64,000 nucleotides of DNA from contig OZ005648.1 of assembly GCA_963930645.1 (NCBI GenBank), positions 4,354,131 to 4,418,130 on the forward strand, written 5' to 3'. The notes beneath the pieces were generated by a model. The model was given only the letters and a program-made list of their open reading frames with translations, ran no database searches and had not been told where the DNA came from. How positions within the stretch are numbered: the stretch's first letter is position 1; every line of letters starts with the position of its first letter. Origin of the DNA: Salticus scenicus (lineage: Eukaryota > Arthropoda > Arachnida > Araneae > Salticidae). The position numbers and the translations under genes were made by a program. This document shows positions 22,567 through 34,805 of this stretch, piece after piece.

Positions 22567-23013
22567 TTAATTATGAATGAACTGTTAATTGAATCACTCA
22601 TTGAAAAAAAATTTTTTTTTTTTTTAAAGGCAGAAAAATATTTTTTATATATATGTATGTTTTAAGTTATCAGTATCAATGATCTGTTAATACGTATCAG
22701 ACATTGAAAAATTTTTATTAAATCTAAAAAAAAAAAGAATATTACTTCTATATTCTTATTCTTATTATATTATATTTCTTTTATTACTATTTATTATATT
22801 CTTATTTATTCTTATTCGTTTATATCATTCTTATTATTCATATTCTTTATTATTCTTATCATTCTTATTCATATTCTTATTATTCAAATTGTTTAATATT
22901 ATTATTATCATTATTACTATTATATTTCTTTTTAATTAATTTCTAATATTACTGAATTTCTAATATTAACGAATTATTCTTGAATGTAGATTTTTTGTTT
23001 TTATTTGTATCTG
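22567..23013 (+). repeat. spacer 16, type II
   Basis: 447 bp, standard type II. Confidence 0.93.
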
Positions 23014-23393
23014 CTTTTTATGCGGTTTTTGGCCAAAGGACAATTCGAAACCAATTCACTGTTTGCTTTTTATGTGGTTTTTGGCCAAAGGACAATTAGA
23101 AACCAATTCACTGTTTGCTTTTTATGCGGTTTTTGGCCGAAGCACAATCAAAAACCGAATCACTGTTTGCTTTTTATGTGGTTTTTGGCCAAAGGACAAT
23201 TAAAAACCGATTCACTGTTTGATTTTTATGTAGTTTTTGGCCGAAGGTCAATTAAAAACCGAATCACTGTTTGCTTTTTATGTGGTTTTTGGCCGAAGGA
23301 CAATTAAAAACCGAATCACTGTTTGCTTTTTATGTAGTTTTTGGCAAAAGACAATTAGAATCCAATTCACTGTTTGCTTTTTATGCGGTTTTT
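23014..23393 (+). repeat. monomer block 16, 7 copies
   Basis: 380 bp. It shares CAATTCGAAACC and TTTGATTTTTATG with block 10. Confidence 0.93.
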
Positions 23394-23864
23394 TTTATTA
23401 TGATTGAACTGTTAATTGAATCAGTCATTGAAAAAAAATATATTTTTTTTTTTTGAAGGCAAAAAAATATTTTTTTTATTTATATATATGTTTTAAGTTA
23501 TCAGTATCAATGAACTGTTAATACGTATCAGACATTGATTTTTTTTTTTTTAATCTAAAAAAAAAAATTACTATATCTTCTATATCCTTATTCTTATTAT
23601 ATTATATTTATTTTATTACTATTTATTATATTCTTATTTATTCTTATTCGTTTATATCATTCTTATTTATTCTTATTATTCTTATTATTCATATTCTTTA
23701 TTATTCTTATTATTCTTATTCATATTCTTAATATTCAAATTCTTTCTAATTATTATTATCATTATTACTATTATATTTCTTTTTAATTAATTTCTAATAT
23801 TACTGAATTTCTAATATTAACGAATTATTCTTGAATGTAGATTTTTTGTATTTATTTGTATCTG
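23394..23864 (+). repeat. spacer 17, type I
   Basis: 471 bp. Partner of spacer 11. Confidence 0.93.
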
Positions 23865-24089
23865 CTTTTTATGCAGTTTTTGGCCAAAGGACAATTAAAA
23901 ACCGAATCACTGTTTGCTTTTTATGTGGTTTTCGGCCAAAGGACAATTAGAAACCAATTCACTGTTTGCTTTTTATGCGGTTTTTGGTTGAAGGACAATT
24001 AAAAACCGAATCACTGTGTGCTTTTTATGTAGTTTTTGGCCAAAGGACAATTAGAAACCAATTCACTGTTTGCTTTTTATGCGGTTTTT
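23865..24089 (+). repeat. monomer block 17, 4 copies (fusion of long-block ends)
   Basis: 225 bp. It has the same long-block start joined to a CTGTGTGC end as block 11, so this deletion was copied with the 7,863-bp unit. Confidence 0.92.
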
Positions 24090-24539
24090 TTAATTATGAA
24101 TGAACTGTTAATTGAATCACTCATTGAAAAAAATTTTTTTTTTTTAAAGGCAGAAAAATATTTTTTATATATATGTATGTTTTAAGTTATCAGTATCAAT
24201 GATCTGTTAATACGTATCAGACATTGAAAAATTTTTATTAAATCTAAAAAAAAAAAAAAAAAAAAATATTACTTCTATATTCTTATTCTTATTATATTAT
24301 ATTTCTTTTATTACTATTTATTATATTCTTATTTATTCTTATTCGTTTATATCATTCTTATTATTCATATTCTTTATTATTCTTATCATTCTTATTCATA
24401 TTCTTATTATTCAAATTGTTTAATATTATTATTATCATTATTAGTATTATATTTCTTTTTAATTAATTTCTAATATTACTGAATTTCTAATATTAACGAA
24501 TTATTCTTGAATGTAGATTTTTGTTTTTATTTGTATCTG
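24090..24539 (+). repeat. spacer 18, type II
   Basis: 450 bp with the TTATTAGTATT variant and long A-run. Confidence 0.93.
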
Positions 24540-24764
24540 CTTTTTATGCGGTTTTTGGCCAAAGGACAATTAGAAACCAATTCACTGTTTGCTTTTTATG
24601 TGGTTTTTGGCCAAAGGACAATTAGAAACCAATTCACTGTTTGCTTTTTATGCGGTTTTTGGCCGAAGCACAATTAAAAAACGGTTCACTGTTTGCTTTT
24701 TATATGGTTTTTGGCCAAAGGACAATTAGAAACCAATTCACTGTTTGCTTTTTATGCGGTTTTT
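24540..24764 (+). repeat. monomer block 18, 4 copies
   Basis: 225 bp with AAAAAACGGTTC and TATATGG. Confidence 0.93.
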
Positions 24765-25209
24765 TTAATTATGAATGAACTGTTAATTGAATCACTCATT
24801 GAAAAAAAATTTTTTTTTTTTTTTAAAGGCAGAAAAATATTTTTTATATATATGTATGTTTTAAGTTATCAGTATCAATGATCTGTTAATACGTATCAGA
24901 CATTGAAAAATTTTTATTAAATCTAAAAAAAAAAATATTACTTCTATATTCTTATTCTTATTATATTATATTTCTTTTATTACTATTTATTATATTCTTA
25001 TTTATTCTTATTCGTTTATATCATTCTTATTATTCATATTCTTTATTATTCTTATCATTCTTATTCATATTCTTATTATTCAAATTGTTTAATATTATTA
25101 TTATCATTATTACTATTATATTTCTTTTTAATTAATTTCTAATATTACTGAATTTCTAATATTAACGAATTATTCTTGAATGTAGATTTTTTGTTTTTAT
25201 TTGTATCTG
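24765..25209 (+). repeat. spacer 19, type II
   Basis: 445 bp with the short A-run. Confidence 0.93.
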
Positions 25210-25693
25210 CTTTTTATGCGGTTTTTGGCCAAAGGACAATTAGAAACCAATTCACTGTTTGCTTTTTATGTGGTTTTTGGCCAAAGGACAATTAGAAACC
25301 AATTCACTGTTTGCTTTTTATGCGGTTTTTGGCCGAAGCACAATTAAAAAACGGTTCACTGTTTGCTTTTTATATGGTTTTTGGCCAAAGGACAATTAGA
25401 AACCAATTCACTGTTTGCTTTTTATGCGGTTTTTGGCCGAAGCACAATCAAAAACCGAATCACTGTTTGCTTTTTATGTGGTTTTTGGCCAAAGGACAAT
25501 TAAAAACCGATTCACTGTTTGCTTTTTATGTAGTTTTTGGCCGAAGGTCAATTAAAAACCGAATCACTGTTTGCTTTTTATGTGGTTTTTGGCCGAAGGA
25601 CAATTAAAAACCGAATCACTGTTTGCTTTTTATGTAGTTTTTGGCAAAAGACAATTAGAATCCAATTCACTGTTTGCTTTTTATGCGGTTTTT
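25210..25693 (+). repeat. monomer block 19, 9 copies
   Basis: 484 bp. Third copy of the block seen at 6407 and 17347. Confidence 0.93.
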
Positions 25694-26161
25694 TTTATTA
25701 TGATTGAACTGTTAATTGAATCAGTCATTGAAAAAAAATATATTTTTTTTTGAAGGCAAAAAAATATTTTTTTTATTTATATATATGTTTTAAGTTATCA
25801 GTATCAATGAACTGTTAATACGTATCAGACATTGATTTTTTTTTTTTTAATCTAAAAAAAAAAATTACTATATCTTCTATATCCTTATTCTTATTATATT
25901 ATATTTATTTTATTACTATTTATTATATTCTTATTTATTCTTATTCGTTTATATCATTCTTATTTATTCTTATTATTCTTATTATTCATATTCTTTATTA
26001 TTCTTATTATTCTTATTCATATTCTTAATATTCAAATTCTTTCTAATTATTATTATCATTATTACTATTATATTTCTTTTTAATTAATTTCTAATATTAC
26101 TGAATTTCTAATATTAACGAATTATTCTTGAATGTAGATTTTTTGTATTTATTTGTATCTG
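25694..26161 (+). repeat. spacer 20, type I
   Basis: 468 bp, standard type I. Confidence 0.93.
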
Positions 26162-27476
26162 CTTTTTATGCAGTTTTTGGCCAAAGGACAATTAAAAACC
26201 GAATCACTGTTTGCTTTTTATGCGGTTTTTGGTTGAAGGACAATTAAAAACCGAATCACTGTTTGCTTTTTATGTAGTTTTTGGCCAAAGGACAATAAAA
26301 ACCAATTCACTGTTTGCTTTTTATGCGGTTTTTGGCCAAAGGACAATTAAAAACCGAATCACTGTTTGCTTTTTATGTGGTTTTTGGCCAAAGGACAATA
26401 AGAAACCAATTCACTGTTTGCTTTTTATGCGGTTTTTGGCCGAAGCACAATTAAAAACCGAATCACTGTTTGCTTTTTATGTGGTTTTTGGCCAAAGGAC
26501 AATTAAAAACCGATTCACTGTTTGCTTTTTATGTAGTTTTTCGCCGAAGGACAATTAAAAACCGAATCACTGTTTGCTTTTTATGTGGCTTTTGACCAAA
26601 GGATAATTAAAAATCAATTCACTGTTTGCTTTTTATGCACTTTTTGGCCAAAGGACAATTAAAAACCGAATCACTGTTTGCTTTTTATGAAGTTTTTGGC
26701 CAAAGGACAATTAGAAACCATTTCACTGTTTGCTTTTTATGCGGTTTTTGGCCGAAGGACAATTAAAAACCGAATCATTGTTTGCTTTTTATGTGGTTTT
26801 TGGCCAAAGGACAATTAGAAACCAATTCACTGTTTGCTTTTTATGCGGTTTTTGGCCGAAGGACAGTTAAAAACCGAATCATTGTTTGCTTTTAATGTTG
26901 TTTTTGGCCAAAGGACAATTAGAAACCAATTTACTGTTTGCTTTTTATGCGGTTTTTGGCCGAAGGACAATTAAAAACCGAATCACTCTTTGCTTTTTAT
27001 GTAGTTTTTGGCCAAAGGACAATTAAAAACCATTTCACTGTTTGCTTTTTATGCGGTTTTTGGCCGAAGCACAATTAAAATCCGAATCACTGTTTGCTTT
27101 TTATGTAGTTTTTGGCCAAAGGACAATTAAAAACCAATTCACTGTTTGCTTTTTATGCGGTTTTTGGCCGAAGCACAATTAAAATCCGAATCACTGTTTG
27201 CTTTTTATGTAGTTTTTGGCCAAAGGACAATTAAAAACCAATTCACTGTTTGCTTTTTATGCGGTTTTTGGCCGAAGCACAATTAAAAACCGAATCACTG
27301 TGAGCTTTTTATGTTGTTTTTGGCCAAAGGACAATTAAAAACCAATCACTGTTTGCTTTTTATGCGGTTTTTGGCCGAAGGACAATTAAAAACCGAATCA
27401 CTGTGTGCTTTTTATGTAGTTTTTGGCCAAAGGACAATTAGAAACCAATTCACTGTTTGCTTTTTATGCGGTTTTT
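26162..27476 (+). repeat. monomer block 20, 25 copies
   Basis: 1,315 bp. Partner of block 6 to its end, including TTTTAATGTTG near 26891. It parts from block 14 at about 26.9 kb. Confidence 0.93.
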
Positions 27477-27923
27477 TTAATTATGAATGAACTGTTAATT
27501 GAATCACTCAATGAAAAAAAATTTTTTTTTTTTTTAAAGGCAGAAAAATATTTTTTATATATATGTATGTTTTAAGTTATCAGTATCAATGATCTGTTAA
27601 TACGTATCAGACATTGAAAAATTTTTATTAAATCTAAAAAAAAAAAGAATATTACTTCTATATTCTTATTCTTATTATATTATATTTCTTTTATTACTAT
27701 TTATTATATTCTTATTTATTCTTATTCGTTTATATCATTCTTATTATTCATATTCTTTATTATTCTTATCATTCTTATTCATATTCTTATTATTCAAATT
27801 GTTTAATATTATTATTATCATTATTACTATTATATTTCTTTTTAATTAATTTCTAATATTACTGAATTTCTAATATTAACGAATTATTCTTGAATGTAGA
27901 TTTTTTGTTTTTATTTGTATCTG
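27477..27923 (+). repeat. spacer 21, type II
   Basis: 447 bp with the CACTCAATG variant of spacer 7. Confidence 0.93.
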
Positions 27924-28303
27924 CTTTTTATGCGGTTTTTGGCCAAAGGACAATTAGAAACCAATTCACTGTTTGCTTTTTATGTGGTTTTTGGCCAAAG
28001 GACAATTAGAAACCAATTCACTGTTTGCTTTTTATGCGGTTTTTGGCCGAAGCACAATCAAAAACCGAATCACTGTTTGCTTTTTATGTGGTTTTTGGCC
28101 AAAGGACAATTAAAAACCGATTCACTGTTTGCTTTTTATGTAGTTTTTGGCCGAAGGTCAATTAAAAACCGAATCACTGTTTGCTTTTTATGTGGTTTTT
28201 GGCCGAAGGACAATTAAAAACCGAATCACTGTTTGCTTTTTATGTAGTTTTTGGCAAAAGACAATTAGAATCCAATTCACTGTTTGCTTTTTATGCGGTT
28301 TTT
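27924..28303 (+). repeat. monomer block 21, 7 copies
   Basis: 380 bp. Partner of block 7. Confidence 0.93.
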
Positions 28304-28772
28304 TTTATTATGATTGAACTGTTAATTGAATCAGTCATTGAAAAAAAATATATTTTTTTTTTGAAGGCAAAAAAATATTTTTTTTATTTATATATATGTT
28401 TTAAGTTATCAGTATCAATGAACTGTTAATACGTATCAGACATTGATTTTTTTTTTTTTAATCTAAAAAAAAAAATTACTATATCTTCTATATCCTTATT
28501 CTTATTATATTATATTTATTTTATTACTATTTATTATATTCTTATTTATTCTTATTCGTTTATATCATTCTTATTTATTCTTATTATTCTTATTATTCAT
28601 ATTCTTTATTATTCTTATTATTCTTATTCATATTCTTAATATTCAAATTCTTTCTAATTATTATTATCATTATTACTATTATATTTCTTTTTAATTAATT
28701 TCTAATATTACTGAATTTCTAATATTAACGAATTATTCTTGAATGTAGATTTTTTGTATTTATTTGTATCTG
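28304..28772 (+). repeat. spacer 22, type I
   Basis: 469 bp. Partner of spacer 8. Confidence 0.93.
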
Positions 28773-31176
28773 CTTTTTATGCAGTTTTTGGCCAAAGGAC
28801 AATTAAAAACCGAATCACTGTTTGCTTTTTATGTGGTTTTCGGCCAAAGGACAATTAGAAACCAATTCACTGTTTGCTTTTTATGCGGTTTTTGGTTGAA
28901 GGACAATTAAAAACCGAATCACTGTTTGCTTTTTATGTAGTTTCTGGCCAAAGGACAATTAGAAACCAATTCACTGTTTGCTTTTTATGCGGTTTTTGGC
29001 CGAAGGACAATTAAAAACCGAATCACTGTTTGCTTTTTATGTAGTTTTTGGCCAAAGGACAATAAAAACCAATTCACTGTTTGCTTTTTATGCGGTTTTT
29101 GGCCAAAGGACAATTAAAAACCGAATCACTGTTTGCTTTTTATGTGGTTTTTGGCCAAAGGACAATAAGAAACCAATTCACTGTTTGCTTTTTATGCGGT
29201 TTTTGGCCAAAGCACAATTAAAAACCGAATCACTGTTTGCTTTTTATGTAGTTTCTGGCCAAAGGACAATTAGAAACCAATTCACTGTTTGCTTTTTATG
29301 CGGTTTTTGGCCGAAGGACAATTAAAAACCGAATCACTGTTTGCTTTTTATGTAGTTTTTGGCCAAAGGACAATAAAAACCAATTCACTGTTTGCTTTTT
29401 ATGCGGTTTTTGGCCAAAGGACAATTAAAAACCGAATCACTGTTTGCTTTTTATGTGGTTTTTGGCCAAAGGACAATAAGAAACCAATTCACTGTTTGCT
29501 TTTTATGCGGTTTTTGGCCGAAGCACAATTAAAAACCGAATCACTGTTTGCTTTTTATGTGGTTTTTGGCCAAAGGACAATTAAAAACCGATTCACTGTT
29601 TGCTTTTTATGTAGTTTTTCGCCGAAGGACAATTAAAAACCGAATCACTGTTTGCTTTTTATGTGGCTTTTGACCAAAGGATAAATAAAAATCAATTCAC
29701 TGTTTGCTTTTTATGCACTTTTTGGCCAAAGGACAATTAAAAACCGAATCACTGTTTGCTTTTTATGAAGTTTTTGGCCAAAGGACAATTAGAAACCATT
29801 TCACTGTTTGCTTTTTATGCGGTTTTTGGCCGAAGGACAATTAAAAACCGAATCATTGTTTGCTTTTTATGTGGTTTTTGGCCAAAGGACAATTAGAAAC
29901 CAATTCACTGTTTGCTTTTTATGCGGTTTTTGGCCGAAGGACAGTTAAAAACCGAATCATTGTTTGCTTTTAATGTGGTTTTTGGCCAAAGGACAATTAG
30001 AAACCAATTCACTGTTTGCTTTTTATGCGGTTTTTGGCCGAAGGACAATAAAAAACCGAATCACTGTTTGCTTTTTATGTAGTTTTTGGCCAAAGGACAA
30101 TAAAAACCAATTCACTGTTTGCTTTTTATGCGGTTTTTGGCCAAAGACAATTAAAAACCGAATCACTGTTTGCTTTTTATGTGGTTTTTGGCCAAAGGAC
30201 AATAAGAAACCAATTCACTGTTTGCTTTTTATGCGGTTTTTGGCCGAAGCACAATTAAAAACCGAATCACTGTTTGCTTTTTATGTGGTTTTTGGCCAAA
30301 GGACAATTAAAAACCGATTCACTGTTTGCTTTTTATGCGCTTTTTGGCCAAAGGACAATTAAAAACCGAATCACTGTTTGCTTTTTATGAAGTTTTTGGC
30401 CAAAGGACAATTAGAAACCATTTCACTGTTTGCTTTTTATGCACTTTTTGGCCAAAGGACAATTAAAAACCGAATCACTGTTTGCTTTTTATGAAGTTTT
30501 TGGCCAAAGGACAATTAGAAACCAATTCACTGTTTGCTTTTTATGCGGTTTTTGGCCGAAGGACAGTTAAAAACCGAATCATTGTTTGCTTTTTATGTGG
30601 TTTTTGGCCAAAGGACAATTAGAAACCAATTTACTGTTTGCTTTTTATGCGGTTTTTGGCCGAAGGACAGTTAAAAACCGAATCACTGTTTGCTTTTAAT
30701 GTGGTTTTTGGCCAAAGGACAATTAGAAACCAATTTACTGTTTGCTTTTTATGCGGTTTTTGGCCGAAGGACAATTAAAAACCGAATCACTCTTTGCTTT
30801 TTATGTAGTTTTTGGCCAAAGGACAATTAAAAACCATTTCACTGTTTGCTTTTTATGCGGTTTTTGGCCGAAGCACAATTAAAATCCGAATCACTGTTTG
30901 CTTTTTATGTAGTTTTTGGCCAAAGGACAATTAAAAACCAATTCACTGTTTGCTTTTTATGCGGTTTTTGGCCGAAGCACAATTAAAAACCGAATCACTG
31001 TGAGGTTTTTATGTTGTTTTTGGCCAAAGGACAATTAAAAACCAATCACTGTTTGCTTTTTATGCGGTTTTTGGCCGAAGGACAATTAAAAACCGAATCA
31101 CTGTGTGCTTTTTATGTAGTTTTTGGCCAAAGGACAATTAGAAACCAATTCACTGTTTGCTTTTTATGCGGTTTTT
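28773..31176 (+). repeat. monomer block 22, 46 copies
   Basis: 2,404 bp. Partner of block 8, with the 311-bp duplication at 28978/29289. A private GGCCAAAGC lies near 29210. Confidence 0.93.
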
Positions 31177-31623
31177 TTAATTATGAATGAACTGTTAATT
31201 GAATCACTCATTGAAAAAAATTATTTTTTTTTTTTAAAGGCAGAAAAATATTTTTTATATATATGTATGTTTTAAGTTATCAGTATCAATGATCTGTTAA
31301 TACGTATCAGACATTGAAAAACTTTTATTAAATCTAAAAAAAAAAAGAATATTACTTCTATATTCTTATTCTTATTATATTATATTTCTTTTATTACTAT
31401 TTATTATATTCTTATTTATTCTTATTCGTTTATATCATTCTTATTATTCATATTCTTTATTATTCTTATCATTCTTATTCATATTCTTATTATTCAAATT
31501 GTTTAATATTATTATTATCATTATTACTATTATATTTCTTTTTAATTAATTTCTAATATTACTGAATTTCTAATATTAACGAATTATTCTTGAATGTAGA
31601 TTTTTTGTTTTTATTTGTATCTG
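31177..31623 (+). repeat. spacer 23, type II
   Basis: 447 bp. Private changes are an A interrupting the T-run (near 31223) and GAAAAACTTTT (near 31320). It is followed by a GCAG monomer. Confidence 0.93.
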
Positions 31624-33508
31624 CTTTTTATGCAGTTTTTGGCCAAAGGACAATTAAAAACCGAATCACTGTTTGCTTTTTATGTGGTTTTCGGCCAAAG
31701 GACAATTAGAAACCAATTCACTGTTTGCTTTTTATGCGGTTTTTGGTTGAAGGACAATTAAAAACCGAATCACTGTTTGCTTTTTGTGTAGTTTCTGGCC
31801 AAAGGACAATTAGAAACCAATTCACTGTTTGCTTTTTATGCGGTTTTTGGCCGAAGGACAATTAAAAACCGAATCACTGTTTGCTTTTTATGTAGTTTTT
31901 GGCCAAAGGACAATAAAAACCAATTCACTGTTTGCTTTTTATGCGGTTTTTGGCCAAAGGACAATTAAAAACCGAATCACTGTTTGCTTTTTATGTGGTT
32001 TTTGGCCAAAGGACAATAAGAAACCAATTCACTGTTTGCTTTTTATGCGGTTTTTGGCCGAAGCACAATTAAAAACCGAATCACTGTTTGCTTTTTATGA
32101 AGTTTTTGGCCAAAGGACAATTAGAAACCATTTCACTGTTTGCTTTTTATGCGGTTTTTGGCCGAAGGACAATTAAAAACCGAATCATTGTTTGCTTTTT
32201 ATGTGGTTTTTGGCCAAAGGACAATTAGAAACCAATTCACTGTTTGCTTTTTATGCGGTTTTTGGCCGAAGGACAGTTAAAAACCGAATCATTGTTTGCT
32301 TTTAATGTGGTTTTTGGCCAAAGGACAATTAGAAACCAATTCACTGTTTGCTTTTTATACGGTTTTTGGCCGAAGGACAATAAAAAACCGAATCACTGTT
32401 TGCTTTTTATGTAGTTTTTGGCCAAAGGACAATAAAAACCAATTCACTGTTTGCTTTTTATGCGGTTTTTGGCCAAAGACAATTAAAAACCGAATCACTG
32501 TTTGCTTTTTATGTGGTTTTTGGCCAAAGGACAATAAGAAACCAATTCACTGTTTGCTTTTTATGCGGTTTTTGGCCGAAGCACAATTAAAAACCGAATC
32601 ACTGTTTGCTTTTTATGTGGTTTTTGGCCAAAGGACAATTAAAAACCGATTCACTGTTTGCTTTTTATGCGCTTTTTGGCCAAAGGACAATTAAAAACCG
32701 AATCACTGTTTGCTTTTTATGAAGTTTTTGGCCAAAGGACAATTAGAAACCATTTCACTGTTTGCTTTTTATGCACTTTTTGGCCAAAGGACAATTAAAA
32801 ACCGAATCACTGTTTGCTTTTTATGAAGTTTTTGGCCAAAGGACAATTAGAAACCAATTCACTGTTTGCTTTTTATGCGGTTTTTGGCCGAAGGACAGTT
32901 AAAAACCGAATCATTGTTTGCTTTTTATGTGGTTTTTGGCCAAAGGACAATTAGAAACCAATTTACTGTTTGCTTTTTATGCGGTTTTTGGCCGAAGGAC
33001 AGTTAAAAACCGAATCACTGTTTGCTTTTAATGTGGTTTTTGGCCAAAGGACAATTAGAAACCAATTTACTGTTTGCTTTTTATGCGGTTTTTGGCCGAA
33101 GGACAATTAAAAACCGAATCACTCTTTGCTTTTTATGTAGTTTTTGGCCAAAGGACAATTAAAAACCATTTCACTGTTTGCTTTTTATGCGGTTTTTGGC
33201 CGAAGCACAATTAAAATCCGAATCACTGTTTGCTTTTTATGTAGTTTTTGGCCAAAGGACAATTAAAAACCAATTCACTGTTTGCTTTTTATGCGGTTTT
33301 TGGCCGAAGCACAATTAAAAACCGAATCACTGTGAGGTTTTTATGTTGTTTTTGGCCAAAGGACAATTAAAAACCAATCACTGTTTGCTTTTTATGCGGT
33401 TTTTGGCCGAAGGACAATTAAAAACCGAATCACTGTGTGCTTTTTATGTAGTTTTTGGCCAAAGGACAATTAGAAACCAATTCACTGTTTGCTTTTTATG
33501 CGGTTTTT
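31624..33508 (+). repeat. monomer block 23, 36 copies (rearranged)
   Basis: 1,885 bp. It has the size of block 9 but a different order. After about 32.09 kb it follows the 3' half of block 22 at a 2,332-bp offset, with a GCGCTTTTTGG monomer near 32669. TTTTTGTGTAG near 31784 and TTTATACGG near 32357 are private. Confidence 0.91.
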
Positions 33509-33955
33509 TTAATTATGAATGAACTGTTAATTGAATCACTCATTGAAAAAAAATTTTTTTTTTTTTTAAAGGCAGAAAAATATTTTTTATATATATGTAT
33601 GTTTTAAGTTATCAGTATCAATGATCTGTTAATACGTATCAGACATTGAAAAATTTTTATTAAATCTAAAAAAAAAAAGAATATTACTTCTATATTCTTA
33701 TTCTTATTATATTATATTTCTTTTATTACTATTTATTATATTCTTATTTATTCTTATTCGTTTATATCATTCTTATTATTCATATTCTTTATTATTCTTA
33801 TCATTCTTATTCATATTCTTATTATTCAAATTGTTTAATATTATTATTATCATTATTACTATTATATTTCTTTTTAATTAATTTCTAATATTACTGAATT
33901 TCTAATATTAACGAATTATTCTTGAATGTAGATTTTTTGTTTTTATTTGTATCTG
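33509..33955 (+). repeat. spacer 24, type II
   Basis: 447 bp, standard type II. Confidence 0.93.
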
Positions 33956-34335
33956 CTTTTTATGCGGTTTTTGGCCAAAGGACAATTAGAAACCAATTCA
34001 CTGTTTGCTTTTTATGTGGTTTTTGGCCAAAGGACAATTAGAAACCAATTCACTGTTTGCTTTTTATGCGGTTTTTGGCCGAAGCACAATCAAAAACCGA
34101 ATCACTGTTTGCTTTTTATGTGGTTTTTGGCCAAAGGACAATTAAAAACCGATTCACTGTTTGCTTTTTATGTAGTTTTTGGCCGAAGGTCAATTAAAAA
34201 CCGAATCACTGTTTGCTTTTTATGTGGTTTTTGGCCGAAGGACAATTAAAAACCGAATCACTGTTTGCTTTTTATGTAGTTTTTGGCAAAAGACAATTAG
34301 AATCCAATTCACTGTTTGCTTTTTATGCGGTTTTT
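33956..34335 (+). repeat. monomer block 24, 7 copies
   Basis: 380 bp, standard short block. It lacks the CAATTCG variant of blocks 10 and 16. Confidence 0.93.
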
Positions 34336-34805
34336 TTTATTATGATTGAACTGTTAATTGAATCAGTCATTGAAAAAAAATATATTTTTTTTTTTTGAAG
34401 GCAAAAAAATATTTTTTTTATTTATATATATGTTTTAAGTTATCAGTATCAATGAACTGTTAATACGTATCAGACATTGATTTTTTTTTTTTAATCTAAA
34501 AAAAAAAATTACTATATCTTCTATATCCTTATTCTTATTATATTATATTTATTTTATTACTATTTATTATATTCTTATTTATTCTTATTCGTTTATATCA
34601 TTCTTATTTATTCTTATTATTCTTATTATTCATATTCTTTATTATTCTTATTATTCTTATTCATATTCTTAATATTCAAATTCTTTCTAATTATTATTAT
34701 CATTATTACTATTATATTTCTTTTTAATTAATTTCTAATATTACTGAATTTCTAATATTAACGAATTATTCTTGAATGTAGATTTTTTGTATTTATTTGT
34801 ATCTG
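34336..34805 (+). repeat. spacer 25, type I
   Basis: 470 bp, standard type I. Confidence 0.93.

Larger units (their letters stand above)
18353..26215 (+). repeat. 7,863-bp higher-order period, copy 2
   Basis: Second copy of the preceding unit, with spacers at 20236, 22567, 23394, 24090, 24765 and 25694. Only scattered differences were seen, for example GTTCGC for GTTTGC near 19697 and AAACAGAATC for AAACCGAATC near 22483. A partial third period continues to about 26.88 kb. Confidence 0.9.
24090..34805 (+). repeat. large collinear segment, copy R
   Basis: This is the downstream partner of the segment at 5287-16000. Spacer starts at 24090, 24765, 25694, 27477, 28304, 31177, 33509 and 34336 match in order. 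Differences seen include GGCCAAAGC for GGCCGAAGC near 29210, a TTATT interruption of the A/T run near 31220, and a rearranged block at 31624-33508. Confidence 0.88.
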
